Shown piece by piece: positions 6,582 through 15,115 of a DNA stretch of 64,000 nucleotides. The stretch is from CBDFKS01 sp965248905 (GTDB lineage: Bacteria > Chloroflexota > Dehalococcoidia > Lucifugimonadales > JAGWBF01), in the NCBI GenBank assembly GCA_965248905.1, contig CBDFKS010000003.1, forward strand, positions 62,001-126,000, written 5' to 3'. A program made the position numbers and the translations under genes. Under the pieces are notes generated by a model. That model saw only the letters and a list, made by a program, of their open reading frames with translations. It did not search any database and was not told the origin of the DNA. Positions within the stretch are counted from its first letter, which is position 1. Every line of letters begins with the position of its first letter.

Positions 6582-7637
6582 ATGTGGAAAGAGATGAAGC
6601 TGATCGTAATGGTCCCCTGCCTGAACGAGGAGGCAACCCTGCCCAGGGTTATCAACTCCATCCCGACCCGGATCGATGGGATCAGCCAGGTCGAGATACT
6701 AATCGTGGACGACGGCTCCACAGATGACACCGTTAACGTAGCACGACGCTGTGGGGCAGACCACATCCTGAAGCTTAAACAGAATATGGGTCTCGCAAAA
6801 GCCTTTCAAGCTGGGATAGATGCCAGCCTGGACATGGGCGCCGATATCATCGTCAATACTGACGGCGACAATCAGTACCCGTCGGATGCAATCCCCGCTC
6901 TAATCGAACCCATTTTGAACGGGAAGGCCGATATCAGCATTGGGGACCGCCGGACCCATACTGTAGATGAGTTCTCCTACGTCAAGAAGCGGCTACAACG
7001 CTTGGGGAGCTGGATGGTGCGAGTGCTCTCCGGCGTGAAGGATGTACCGGATGCAGTCAGTGGCTTTCGTGCCTACAGCCGCTATGCGGCATCACGGATC
7101 TATCTTACAAGCTCCTACAGCTACACCATAGAAAGCATTATTCAAGCCGGCAAAAGGGGCCTCAAGATCGAAAGTGTGCCCATAGAGCGGAATTCCGACA
7201 CCAGGCCCTCTCGCCTCTACAAAAACCTCCTGGGGTTCCTGGCCAGGTCGGGGACCACGCTTCTTCGTTCATATGCGCTATACGAGCCGCTAAAAATCTT
7301 CACGATGATAGGTGTTCTCAGCTTCATCGCCGGTCTGGCCTTAGGAGGTAGGTTCGTCTACTTCCTTGCCCTGGGCGAGGGTCAAGGCCACGTGCAGTCC
7401 CTGATCCTGGCTGCGGCTCTCCTGATCGGTGGACTGACCGTTGCGATGGGAGGATTGCTGGCGGACCTTATCGCCGCCAACCGCCGCCTGCTTGAAGAGC
7501 TGGTCTGGAGAGAGAAGGCCTCTCGCCACGGACTCCTTGGCTCCATGCATGGAAGTGGAGCGCTGGCGAGCAAGTCGTCACACGGGTTAAGGGAGTCACC
7601 CTCGACCGAGGAAATTCCCACCGGGACGCCTTCATGA
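6582..7637 (+). CDS. Family 2 glycosyltransferase, polyprenyl-phosphate-sugar synthase-like, with C-terminal membrane helices
   Basis: The GT2 (GT-A) fold is shown by VPCLNEEATLPRVINS near the N-terminus, IVDDGSTDDTV (nucleotide binding) and NTDGDNQYPSD, the metal-binding Asp motif. The C-terminal part has two hydrophobic helices (IGVLSFIAGLALGGRFVYFL and an AAALLIGGLTVAMGGLLA segment), as in DPM1/GtrB-like enzymes that load a sugar onto a lipid carrier at the inner membrane face. A product of this kind would feed the two large membrane glycosyltransferases downstream. The start may be ATG 6582 or ATG 6594. The stop overlaps the next gene by ATGA. Precise sugar unknown. Confidence 0.8.
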   Translation: MWKEMKLIVMVPCLNEEATLPRVINSIPTRIDGISQVEILIVDDGSTDDTVNVARRCGADHILKLKQNMGLAKAFQAGIDASLDMGADIIVNTDGDNQYPSDAIPALIEPILNGKADISIGDRRTHTVDEFSYVKKRLQRLGSWMVRVLSGVKDVPDAVSGFRAYSRYAASRIYLTSSYSYTIESIIQAGKRGLKIESVPIERNSDTRPSRLYKNLLGFLARSGTTLLRSYALYEPLKIFTMIGVLSFIAGLALGGRFVYFLALGEGQGHVQSLILAAALLIGGLTVAMGGLLADLIAANRRLLEELVWREKASRHGLLGSMHGSGALASKSSHGLRESPSTEEIPTGTPS

Positions 7638-8866
7638 CCGATCGCAAACTCAGAGTCCTCGTGATGACCAGCACCTTCCCACGTTGGACCGGGGATACCC
7701 AACCTCCCTTTGTATACAATCTCTGTGCCAAGATGGCACCAAAATTTGAGATAACGGTCCTGGCTCCCCACGGACCTAAATGCCAGTTAAACGAGCAGTG
7801 GGGCAACATCAAGATTGTTCGCTTCAGATATTTTTGGCCGGAACGTCTTGAACGGCTGGCCTACGGAGGAATTTTACCCAACCTAAAGAGGAATAAGCTT
7901 CTCTGGCTTCTGGTGCCCTTCTTCTTCATAGCTGAGCTAATCGCAGCATTTCGCGTGAGCCGCTCGCGCCGCATCGACGTGCTTCACGCTCACTGGGTAA
8001 TTCCCCAGGGCATAATCGCTTCACTGGTAGGTTGGACAAGCCATATTCCGGTGCTGATCACCTGCCATGCCGCCGACGTCTACGGTCTTCGAGGTAGCTT
8101 TAAAGATAGGGTAAAGCGTTGGACACTAAACCGGTGTAGCTATATCACCACCGTCAGCCAAGGTCTCCTGGAGGCATTAAGGGAGTTGCGCGTTAATGTC
8201 CAGATCCCAGCCGCGGTGATATCTATGGGCGTAGACACTGATGCGTTCAACCCGGGGAAGCGCGACGAAGGGTTGCGTCAGCAGCTTTGTGATAGAGGGC
8301 CCATCCTGCTCTTCGTGGGGAGACTGGTGGAGAAGAAGGGGGTCCGGCACCTGCTGGAGGCCATGCCAACTGTACTACGAGAGTTTCCCGACGCGGTTTT
8401 GGCGATAGTGGGCGATGGACCCCTGAGCGACGATCTGGAATGTCTCGCAGACTCTTTAGGCATAAGGAGTCACCTACGCTTTGTAGGTCCTGTTACGCCA
8501 GATGATTTGCCTCCCTACTACGCCTCAGCCGATCTGTTCGTTGGCCCTTCCATAGTTGCCGATGGGGGCGACACCGAAGGACTTCCAGTAGTTTTTTTGG
8601 AAGCTATGGCGTCGGGATGCCCAACCATCGGCTCTGCAGTGGGCGGAGTCAAGGAGGTGATCGTTTCGGGACGGACTGGGATGCTGGTGCCAGAAAGGGA
8701 CCCAGAAGCTTTGGCCACCGAAATATGCAATGTGTTGCGAGACGACCGTTTAAGAAGTCGCCTCAGGGATGAAGCGCTGGCCCTGGTAAAGGAGCGTTTC
8801 GAACAGCAGCTCCTGGCGGACAGATATGAAGAGGTGATTTCTGCTGTGGGTGCAGGCGCCCGATGA
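7634..8866 (+). CDS. Family 4-type glycosyltransferase (GT-B fold)
   Basis: The 410-residue protein has the two-Rossmann GT-B layout. The N-terminal half begins VLVMTSTFPRWTGDTQPPFV, the opening typical of GT4 enzymes that grip an acceptor. The C-terminal half contains LLFVGRLVEKKGVRHLLEA, VGDGP and GLPVVFLEAMASGCP, followed by VGGVKEVI; the E of FLEAMASG is the usual donor-binding Glu of this family. The enzyme is cytosolic or membrane-edge and retaining by family rule. It overlaps both neighbours by ATGA, making a tightly coupled three-gene unit with the GT2 and the membrane protein. Confidence 0.85.
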   Translation: MTDRKLRVLVMTSTFPRWTGDTQPPFVYNLCAKMAPKFEITVLAPHGPKCQLNEQWGNIKIVRFRYFWPERLERLAYGGILPNLKRNKLLWLLVPFFFIAELIAAFRVSRSRRIDVLHAHWVIPQGIIASLVGWTSHIPVLITCHAADVYGLRGSFKDRVKRWTLNRCSYITTVSQGLLEALRELRVNVQIPAAVISMGVDTDAFNPGKRDEGLRQQLCDRGPILLFVGRLVEKKGVRHLLEAMPTVLREFPDAVLAIVGDGPLSDDLECLADSLGIRSHLRFVGPVTPDDLPPYYASADLFVGPSIVADGGDTEGLPVVFLEAMASGCPTIGSAVGGVKEVIVSGRTGMLVPERDPEALATEICNVLRDDRLRSRLRDEALALVKERFEQQLLADRYEEVISAVGAGAR

Positions 8867-10572
8867 CTCAACATGCGGCTAAGGTCCCTATTTTGCAGCC
8901 AGGCGCTTTTGAACACTACGCACGTGCCAAGCTACACGCAGCAGCGGAAGCATTAAGACGTACCCTGTCCACTTCGCCAAAAACGACGCTTAATCCCGAG
9001 AATCCGGCCAACATTGTTCTTAGAACTATCCTGTTCCGTGGACCGCTGGTCCTGGGAGCACTCTTCCTGTTGGTCGCCGGCATCTGGTTTGCATTGGACG
9101 TTAAAGGATACACTCCGGTCGCCCCTGACGATCTGCGCATACAGGTATATACCAACGAACTTCTAAAGAATCCCGGGGCGTTGATCCCAGGCTCGATAAT
9201 GTTGGACCGTCAGCTTCCGTTGCTCCAATATTTCACCTATGTATCGGTGGTTGGACTGTTCGGTTGGGACTTTCCGATAGTGCTAATACCGTTAATTTTC
9301 TCCGTAGCTCTGACCATTGTTGTTGGGTACGGTGCATACAAAGCAACGGGGGAGCCGTGGGCCGCCGTTATCGCCGCCTTCGCTATCGCATCCCTACCTC
9401 TGTTCGCCCTCCAAGCTCGAACTCTTCAGTTCTATCCTGCGGTGCTGTTCTTCGGCTATGGAGGACTTATTGCGGCCTTGATTTACATCAGGAACGGCAG
9501 CAAATGGGCGCAGATGGGAGCCATTGCCGGCCTGGTGGGGGCACTTTACTCTTACAACATCGGTATTCTGTTCCTGCCTATACCTCTTCTCTACCTGTTG
9601 GTCCATCGCAATCGTGAGATCATGACTCGAATGGTCCAAATCTATTCATTTGTCGTCGTTCTGGCGATACCCTTTTTCATCTGGCACATGGCTATCGGGG
9701 GCACAGATGGATTCTTCTCCCAAGAGACTGGTTGGATCGCCCAGGAGGGGCACCTGCTCATCAGAAACCTGGAGTTTTGGGGCTACGGAAGCGCCTCATC
9801 CTCGGACTTCATAGGTAAGCTGCCCGGTATGCTGGAGGACGCCGCTGGATTCCTCATCTTCCCTTTATTGGGTCTGGGTATCCTTGGACTCATGAGGCTT
9901 CCCGGTTGGCAATGGAAGGCTGTCATTCTCATTGCCCTTGCCATCCCTGTAGGAGCATTGGTATATACCAGCCCGGCAGCGCTGCCCAGGTACGTGTACA
10001 TCCTGTTGCCTGCGCTGGTCATTTTGGCGGTCTACGGCCTCGCAGGTGTGGTCCAGTTTATGCGTCCCCGAAGATGGGCCCTGGCTCTTGCGCCTCCGGC
10101 AGGTATCGTTATCCTGGCGTTCTTGGGGCTCGCTATAGTCGACAATGGAAGGGCTGAAGCCGTTGAGGCTAGTAGTTCCGTTACCTCTGCAGCTCAGCAC
10201 GAGCTAGCCGAGATGGCTGAACGTATCGATGACGACAAAGCCGTATTCGGTACTCGTGCATGGGCATTCGCACCCTATTTGCACAGCAACTTACTATTGG
10301 GACAACGAGCCATCACGGAGGACGACTTCATAGCATTTCTGTCCTGGAGTTCCGAAGGGACCGTAGCTAGGGTGTTCCAAACAAACGACGTTGGCTGGGT
10401 CCTGCTTCGCAAGCCCGCTCGGGTGTGGGAGGTAAACTATCACGTGTGGCTTAGGGAAGTAAATGGCAAATTGCCACGCCATCACCTGAGACTTGAAAGA
10501 AGCAATCTGGTCAAGCCTGCCTACAACGGTAGGCACTACGTTTTGTACAAAGTTCGCCAAGCTGCTCTCTAA
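8863..10572 (+). CDS. Polytopic membrane glycosyltransferase-like protein (ArnT/PMT, GT39-like)
   Basis: The 569 residues contain about ten hydrophobic segments starting near residue 55. The first large loop reads PVAPDDLRIQVYTNELLKNPG, which fits the place where GT39/ArnT-like enzymes carry their catalytic Asp on the outer membrane face. A C-terminal extracytoplasmic region follows the last helix (after about 420). Such enzymes move a sugar from a polyprenyl-phosphate donor, which the GT2 two genes upstream could make. The start overlaps the previous stop (ATGA). The family assignment rests on topology and the loop motif and is moderate. Confidence 0.65.
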   Translation: MTQHAAKVPILQPGAFEHYARAKLHAAAEALRRTLSTSPKTTLNPENPANIVLRTILFRGPLVLGALFLLVAGIWFALDVKGYTPVAPDDLRIQVYTNELLKNPGALIPGSIMLDRQLPLLQYFTYVSVVGLFGWDFPIVLIPLIFSVALTIVVGYGAYKATGEPWAAVIAAFAIASLPLFALQARTLQFYPAVLFFGYGGLIAALIYIRNGSKWAQMGAIAGLVGALYSYNIGILFLPIPLLYLLVHRNREIMTRMVQIYSFVVVLAIPFFIWHMAIGGTDGFFSQETGWIAQEGHLLIRNLEFWGYGSASSSDFIGKLPGMLEDAAGFLIFPLLGLGILGLMRLPGWQWKAVILIALAIPVGALVYTSPAALPRYVYILLPALVILAVYGLAGVVQFMRPRRWALALAPPAGIVILAFLGLAIVDNGRAEAVEASSSVTSAAQHELAEMAERIDDDKAVFGTRAWAFAPYLHSNLLLGQRAITEDDFIAFLSWSSEGTVARVFQTNDVGWVLLRKPARVWEVNYHVWLREVNGKLPRHHLRLERSNLVKPAYNGRHYVLYKVRQAAL

Positions 10573-10601
10573 ATAATCGAACAGCAGCTCAGGATGGTTG
10601 G

Positions 10602-11336
10602 ATGATAACAAAACTTTTCCGGGAGCGTGCAATACGCAACCCGGTGGCCTTCGTCGGCAGGGTGCTTTACAAGCTCACTATCGAGAAGATGAAGTACGGA
10701 CGTGGGAACGACTACGCCGCCGAAAGTTACTGGACGGACAGGTTCAACAAGTTCGGCACGTCCTTGAAAGGCCCTGGCTACGATGGCTTGTCAGAAAAAG
10801 CCAACCTTGAAATGTACGAGGACGCCGGTGAACGTTTCGCTGAGTTTTGTGCTCAACAAGGCATTAATTTCGATAGCAAGCGAGTGCTGGAAATAGGCTG
10901 TGGAACGGGCTTCTACACAAACCGCATATCTAAAATGGCGCCGGACATCGACTACACCGGCATAGACATCACCGATGCCCTATTCCCCACCATCCAAAGC
11001 CGCCATCCATCGTTCAAGTTCATCAAGACGGACGTGAGCCAGCCTAGACCTGATATAGGACCCTTCGACATAATAGTGATGATCGACGTGATCGAGCACA
11101 TCGTGACTCTCGAGAAGCTTCAAGCAGCCATGGCTAATATCAAATCGTGGCTGGCCCCAGGAGGCGTATTCGTCGTGGGGCCTCTGGTTCGAGACCAGAG
11201 GAATCGTAAAGAGTTTTACTACGTTCATTGGTGGACCATACAACCCCTCGAGCAGGCGTTCGATGGCTATCGTTTCAGTGAGAAAGTGCCTTTCCGGACC
11301 CAGCATATCGTTGCCATCTCCGCACCCGATGCCTGA
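10602..11336 (+). CDS. Class I SAM-dependent methyltransferase
   Basis: A Rossmann methyltransferase of 244 residues: motif I VLEIGCGTGFYTNRIS, acidic motif II DYTGIDITD, post-motif FDIIVMIDVIEHI and LAPGGVFVVG. The substrate is not evident; UbiG/BioC-like proteins in glycan clusters often methylate sugars or lipids. The gene starts at ATG 10602, 29 bases after the membrane protein, on the same strand. A short N-terminal extension (about 85 residues) precedes motif I. Confidence 0.8.
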   Translation: MITKLFRERAIRNPVAFVGRVLYKLTIEKMKYGRGNDYAAESYWTDRFNKFGTSLKGPGYDGLSEKANLEMYEDAGERFAEFCAQQGINFDSKRVLEIGCGTGFYTNRISKMAPDIDYTGIDITDALFPTIQSRHPSFKFIKTDVSQPRPDIGPFDIIVMIDVIEHIVTLEKLQAAMANIKSWLAPGGVFVVGPLVRDQRNRKEFYYVHWWTIQPLEQAFDGYRFSEKVPFRTQHIVAISAPDA

Positions 11337-11413
11337 TATCCTGGTAACAAATCCGGGTTTGGTAGAATTAAAGTAATTATCCCTTGACATCAAGTAACAT
11401 TTGTGGAAGTGAA

Positions 11414-12232
11414 ATGACCACCGAAAGACCAACTATAGGAGTCCGAGTAATTGAATCGGGACCAATGCTTATGGCCCCTGACTTTCTTAGCTCTGGTAAC
11501 AATCTACTGCGCCTTCTTGGGGAAGTTGACATCGCACTCTCTCCCAGCCTGTCCCGAACCACTGATTGGTCAATATCGGAACTGTCTCGGCGCAGCCCGG
11601 CTGTTCTTGTAATCGAACCAATTGTCCGTGAAGGACATCTGGACAATAGGGACGCAATCATTGACACCGTAATGAAAGGCATTGCGACCCTCAAAGAACG
11701 GGACATTAGGCCCCGTTATTTCTCGGACCAAGCCTTGAACAGCACCAGAGAGCTTGTATCTATCCTCGGTAATCATGTGCACTCGATTGAGGTATTCACA
11801 CCAAACACCCGTATAGTATGCTCTGAGACTATCGCCGCTAATGTTCGAGAGATATTACACCCTGGGCGTGAAATGGTTGGTTCGGTCGAGGGCTTGCTAG
11901 AAGCAATGAACTCCCATCGGGGGTTCACGTTCGCATTATACGAGCCGGTGCTTGCCTCAAGGATTGACTGTCAGCTTGATTCCAGTCTTGATATAGATAC
12001 TCTTGGGCATTTGAAGCAGCAAGTTTATGGCCTCTATGAACACAGAGTCCGAATTTCTGGCACACTTCGAACGAATCGCAAGGGGGAGGTTCGGTCAGCT
12101 GTTATTCGTGAGGTCGAGGCACTTCGGACAGGAGCCCAGTTTACGGACGCAAGGGTTTTCTCTGGCATTTTTGATATCACTGGCGGATTAGATGCTTCCG
12201 AGTATGTGAGGAGAATGAGGGATGCCAGATAA
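11414..12232 (+). CDS. Uncharacterised 272-residue protein, partner of a PIN-domain gene
   Basis: I do not recognise the family. The start is set at ATG 11414 because GGAAGTGA lies directly in front; an in-frame TTG at 11384 is possible. There is no signal peptide or membrane helix. The first 140 residues alternate short hydrophobic strands and helices (AVLVIEPIVREG, then DTVMKGIATLKERDIRP). The C-terminal region contains HRVRISGTLRTNRKGEVRS, a beta-hairpin-like stretch. It overlaps the downstream PIN gene by 11 bases, so the two are translated as a unit. By position it could be the antitoxin or a regulator, but it is much larger than a VapB. Confidence 0.55.
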   Translation: MTTERPTIGVRVIESGPMLMAPDFLSSGNNLLRLLGEVDIALSPSLSRTTDWSISELSRRSPAVLVIEPIVREGHLDNRDAIIDTVMKGIATLKERDIRPRYFSDQALNSTRELVSILGNHVHSIEVFTPNTRIVCSETIAANVREILHPGREMVGSVEGLLEAMNSHRGFTFALYEPVLASRIDCQLDSSLDIDTLGHLKQQVYGLYEHRVRISGTLRTNRKGEVRSAVIREVEALRTGAQFTDARVFSGIFDITGGLDASEYVRRMRDAR

Positions 12233-12758
12233 GCTCAATAGATGGTACATGGGGTCTGACACCTGGATTTCTCTAATCTCAAACCTCGATACAGCAGAGG
12301 CGATAGACCGGCGTTCTAATCTTGAATACTTCCTTCAGGAAGCCATGAATGGAACGGCCCAGCTCTTTGTTTCAACAGCAACCATCGTGGAGGTAGTGCG
12401 AACGGAATCTGTCGGGCTTCCCACTGCACAAGTACCCATAGAGGTACGGCAAAAGATTGCCGACCTCTTTGAAGAACCGTATATCACGCCAATACCGCTA
12501 GACCCTGCTAGGGCAGTAGAAGCTAGGGAGTTGAGGTGGCAGCATTCTTGGCTCAAGACGATGGATGCCATAGAACTCGCCGGTGCGCTCTATGCCAGGG
12601 TGGATATCATGTACACTTATGATGGCTCTGGTGGGAAACGGGGCCTTATTAACCTAGACGGGCTTGTTGGAACTCCACCTTTGCGAATTATGATGCCTAA
12701 ATACGTAGGAGGGATACAATCAACCTACTTGCAAAGTCCTTCCAACCACGATGCTTGA
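12222..12758 (+). CDS. PIN-domain ribonuclease-like protein
   Basis: Four acidic residues in the PIN order are visible: D13 (GSDTWISLIS), E57 (TATIVEVVRTE), D115 (LKTMDAIELAGAL) and D134 (YTYDGSG). The N-terminal 'MGSDTWISL' strand and the 'mDAIELAGAL' helix are typical of VapC-like metal-dependent RNases. At 178 residues it is longer than a usual VapC (about 130). The gene begins inside the upstream unknown gene, and both lie between glycan genes. A toxin role is plausible; a housekeeping RNase is the alternative. Confidence 0.75.
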   Translation: MPDKLNRWYMGSDTWISLISNLDTAEAIDRRSNLEYFLQEAMNGTAQLFVSTATIVEVVRTESVGLPTAQVPIEVRQKIADLFEEPYITPIPLDPARAVEARELRWQHSWLKTMDAIELAGALYARVDIMYTYDGSGGKRGLINLDGLVGTPPLRIMMPKYVGGIQSTYLQSPSNHDA

Positions 12759-12874
12759 TGCTGTGGGATAATTGCCACAATAAATGATGCCTATGCTGAC
12801 CTGGCAGATAACTCACAGGGCTTTAGAAAGGTCTTGTGCCCAGTTACCTCAGGTGGAGAGTTGAAGAGACATAA

Positions 12875-13915
12875 ATGCGATTAATAGTGACCACAGTAGC
12901 CCGAGACGCACCTCTAGAGCAGCATGGATATGTGTACGTGTTGGACTGGGAAAAGAAGGAGGTGCTTCATCGGTTTCAACCTCCGCTACCACTTCTTAGA
13001 GACCCTGGACCCCGAGGTGGCAGCAGGGGTTTCCGGGGCATAACCTTCATCGGAGACCATTGCTACATCGCTAATCACGACTCTATCTTCGGCTACGATT
13101 CTTCCTGGAACCTGGTGAATTCAATCACCCATCCCCTGTTTACCGGTCTCCACGAGATAGAGGCCGATGGCGATAGCATCTGGGTTACATCCGCGGGCAC
13201 CGATGCGGTATTAAGGGTAGACCTCTCGGGAGAGATATTGGAGGAGTACTTCCTTGGTGAGCTATCCGATGAGGACCGTGCCACACTTGACATGCGCGCT
13301 CGCTATGTAGACCACGACGCCGATCATCGCTCCAGCCGACCGGAAACGGGCACTCATGTCGCCCATCCCAACGGCCTGATTTTGGTGGATGGCAGACCTT
13401 ATGTAACCCTCTACAGGCCTGGCGCCTTCATCGCCCTAAAACCCTTCGAGCTAATATGGCGAGACGACTCAGTGTACGGCGTTCACAGTGGCCGGCTGGT
13501 CAACGGCAAACGGCAGCTGTACATGGCGGCGAGTTTCCAGTCCCGGTTCCGAGGGGTTGACCTGGAGTCCTGCCAGGAAACCTTCCAGGTCAATATCCTG
13601 AAAAACGGCCGGCACAACAGCAGCTGGCAGGGACGCATTCAGCAATTGCTGCATCACCCCATGTTCGGCCGGGTTCCGACGGTGTTTATTCTGAAGCACG
13701 CTCCCTCAGTCATGCGCCGATTTCTGCCCACCTCACGCCCAGGCTGGTCTCGGGGAATCGTCCTCGTGGATGACGACCACATTCTTGGAGGGTCGTCTTC
13801 AGCGACCATCTCGCTAATAAACATCAAGTCTTGTTCCATTGAAGACCAGCTACAGCTAGGGGGAAGTATCCAGCACTCCGTCTTCTCCATCGCAATAGAC
13901 AAAAGGTCGAGCTAG
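12875..13915 (+). CDS. Beta-propeller-like protein (NHL/SMP-30-like)
   Basis: The 346 residues form repeated beta-rich units with GxxxxxxxxYxANHDSIFGYD, HEIEADGDSIWVTSAGTD and VLRVDLSGEIL, as in six-bladed propellers. No signal peptide or membrane helix is seen, so it is probably cytosolic. The motif 'THVAHPNGLILVDGRPYVT' fits an SMP-30/NHL blade. It stands between the PIN pair and the flippase-like gene on the same strand. The function is not inferable; a binding or lactonase-like role in glycan work would be a guess. Confidence 0.55.
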   Translation: MRLIVTTVARDAPLEQHGYVYVLDWEKKEVLHRFQPPLPLLRDPGPRGGSRGFRGITFIGDHCYIANHDSIFGYDSSWNLVNSITHPLFTGLHEIEADGDSIWVTSAGTDAVLRVDLSGEILEEYFLGELSDEDRATLDMRARYVDHDADHRSSRPETGTHVAHPNGLILVDGRPYVTLYRPGAFIALKPFELIWRDDSVYGVHSGRLVNGKRQLYMAASFQSRFRGVDLESCQETFQVNILKNGRHNSSWQGRIQQLLHHPMFGRVPTVFILKHAPSVMRRFLPTSRPGWSRGIVLVDDDHILGGSSSATISLINIKSCSIEDQLQLGGSIQHSVFSIAIDKRSS

Positions 13916-13928
13916 ATGGTTAGCAAGC

Positions 13929-15017
13929 ATGGTTGAGTTTCAGGCCGACATCCATGAAGTAGTCTCCGGGTCGCAACGCAGCTCGACCCACATCTGGAGA
14001 CGGAGGATACTGCGTTGGGCTCCGAGGGGACTGGGCATCCTGATTCTTGTGCTCCTTGCCTTTGTGGGAGTGGACATCAAGGCGGGGCTGAAACTGCTGG
14101 GACATCTACGGGTTGAGTATCTGGTCCCAGCCATCGCGGTGTTCTGCCTGGCGGTACTGGGACGCATGACCACCTGGGTGGTAGTCGCATCAGCACTGGA
14201 CGTAGGATACCGCAAGGCCATTAGCCATGCCAGAGTTTTCCTGGTAGGATGGTTCGCTGGTCTTGGCATCCCTCAGGGTGCCGCGCCACTGACCAGACTC
14301 GCAGTCATCGGGGCCGACAAGCGGTCCGTGGGCCGCGGTGTAGTCGCGGTAGGGGTCGAGCGGCTTCTGCAGGTGGCCGTAGCTCTAGTGTTAGGACTTC
14401 TCAGCTTAGCCTATCTATCCGCGTTCTCGCTGGAGGTGCTCGTCTGGGTGGCGGTGGGAATCGGTGTAGTGGCAGCTGGAGGCTTAGCGACCACGGTAGC
14501 GGTTCGGTCTGGCCTAACACGCCCACTGGGCAATCGTATTCGTTCATATAGACGAGTGCGAACCTTCAGAGAGGAAATCAAGATGGCCGCGGTCGAGCTC
14601 CGGCACATGTCGATCTGGCGGCTGATGTCCTTTTTAGGGATTGCGCTTGTAGCCGGATTGCTCACCGTGACCGCCCTTTTCCTGGCATCCCGCGCGCTGG
14701 ACATTCACATCGATTTCGTCGTACTGATGGCAGCCTGGGGCGCCGTCAGCCTAAGCGGACTGCTGCCCATTTCCATAAATGGCCTCGGGCCACGGGAGGG
14801 AATTCTTACCGCGGCTATCGCCGGTGCGGGTCTGAGTAGCGAAGGAGGAGTGGCACTGGGGTTACTCTGGTTCTTCCTACAAGCAGGCACCCGCCTCCTT
14901 GCGGGGCTCTCCTGGTTTACTGTCCTGCATTCCCTCAGAGAGGACAACAAAAGCGACCTACAAGAGCAGCCAGAAAGCTGGAGCTCCATGTCCAGGACTG
15001 GTGCTCGGCACAACTGA
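13929..15017 (+). CDS. Flippase-like integral membrane protein (LPG synthase transmembrane-region family)
   Basis: The 362 residues have about eight hydrophobic helices and the family signatures 'GLGIPQGAAPLTRLAVIG' near residue 110 and 'LLPISINGLGPREGILTAA' near 280. The latter is the typical 'PxxxxGxGxxE' region of UPF0104/AglD-like proteins. Such proteins are found with polyprenyl-sugar pathways and are thought to help lipid-linked sugars cross the membrane. Its neighbours (GT2, GT39-like proteins) fit that role. The start ATG 13929 is 13 bases after the previous stop. Confidence 0.75.
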   Translation: MVEFQADIHEVVSGSQRSSTHIWRRRILRWAPRGLGILILVLLAFVGVDIKAGLKLLGHLRVEYLVPAIAVFCLAVLGRMTTWVVVASALDVGYRKAISHARVFLVGWFAGLGIPQGAAPLTRLAVIGADKRSVGRGVVAVGVERLLQVAVALVLGLLSLAYLSAFSLEVLVWVAVGIGVVAAGGLATTVAVRSGLTRPLGNRIRSYRRVRTFREEIKMAAVELRHMSIWRLMSFLGIALVAGLLTVTALFLASRALDIHIDFVVLMAAWGAVSLSGLLPISINGLGPREGILTAAIAGAGLSSEGGVALGLLWFFLQAGTRLLAGLSWFTVLHSLREDNKSDLQEQPESWSSMSRTGARHN

Positions 15018-15115
15018 GTCAGCCTGTGCCGACCTGTAATGCCAAAACCCTCTAAATCCAACATACCTGCCAACGGCGAATCAACCCCTCTGACCCACCC
15101 CGAAAGCTCTTTGAC

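Noticed and set aside
11384..11413. TTG at 11384 as start of the PIN partner gene
   Set aside because: ATG 11414 has GGAAGTGA in front, while the TTG has no ribosome site.
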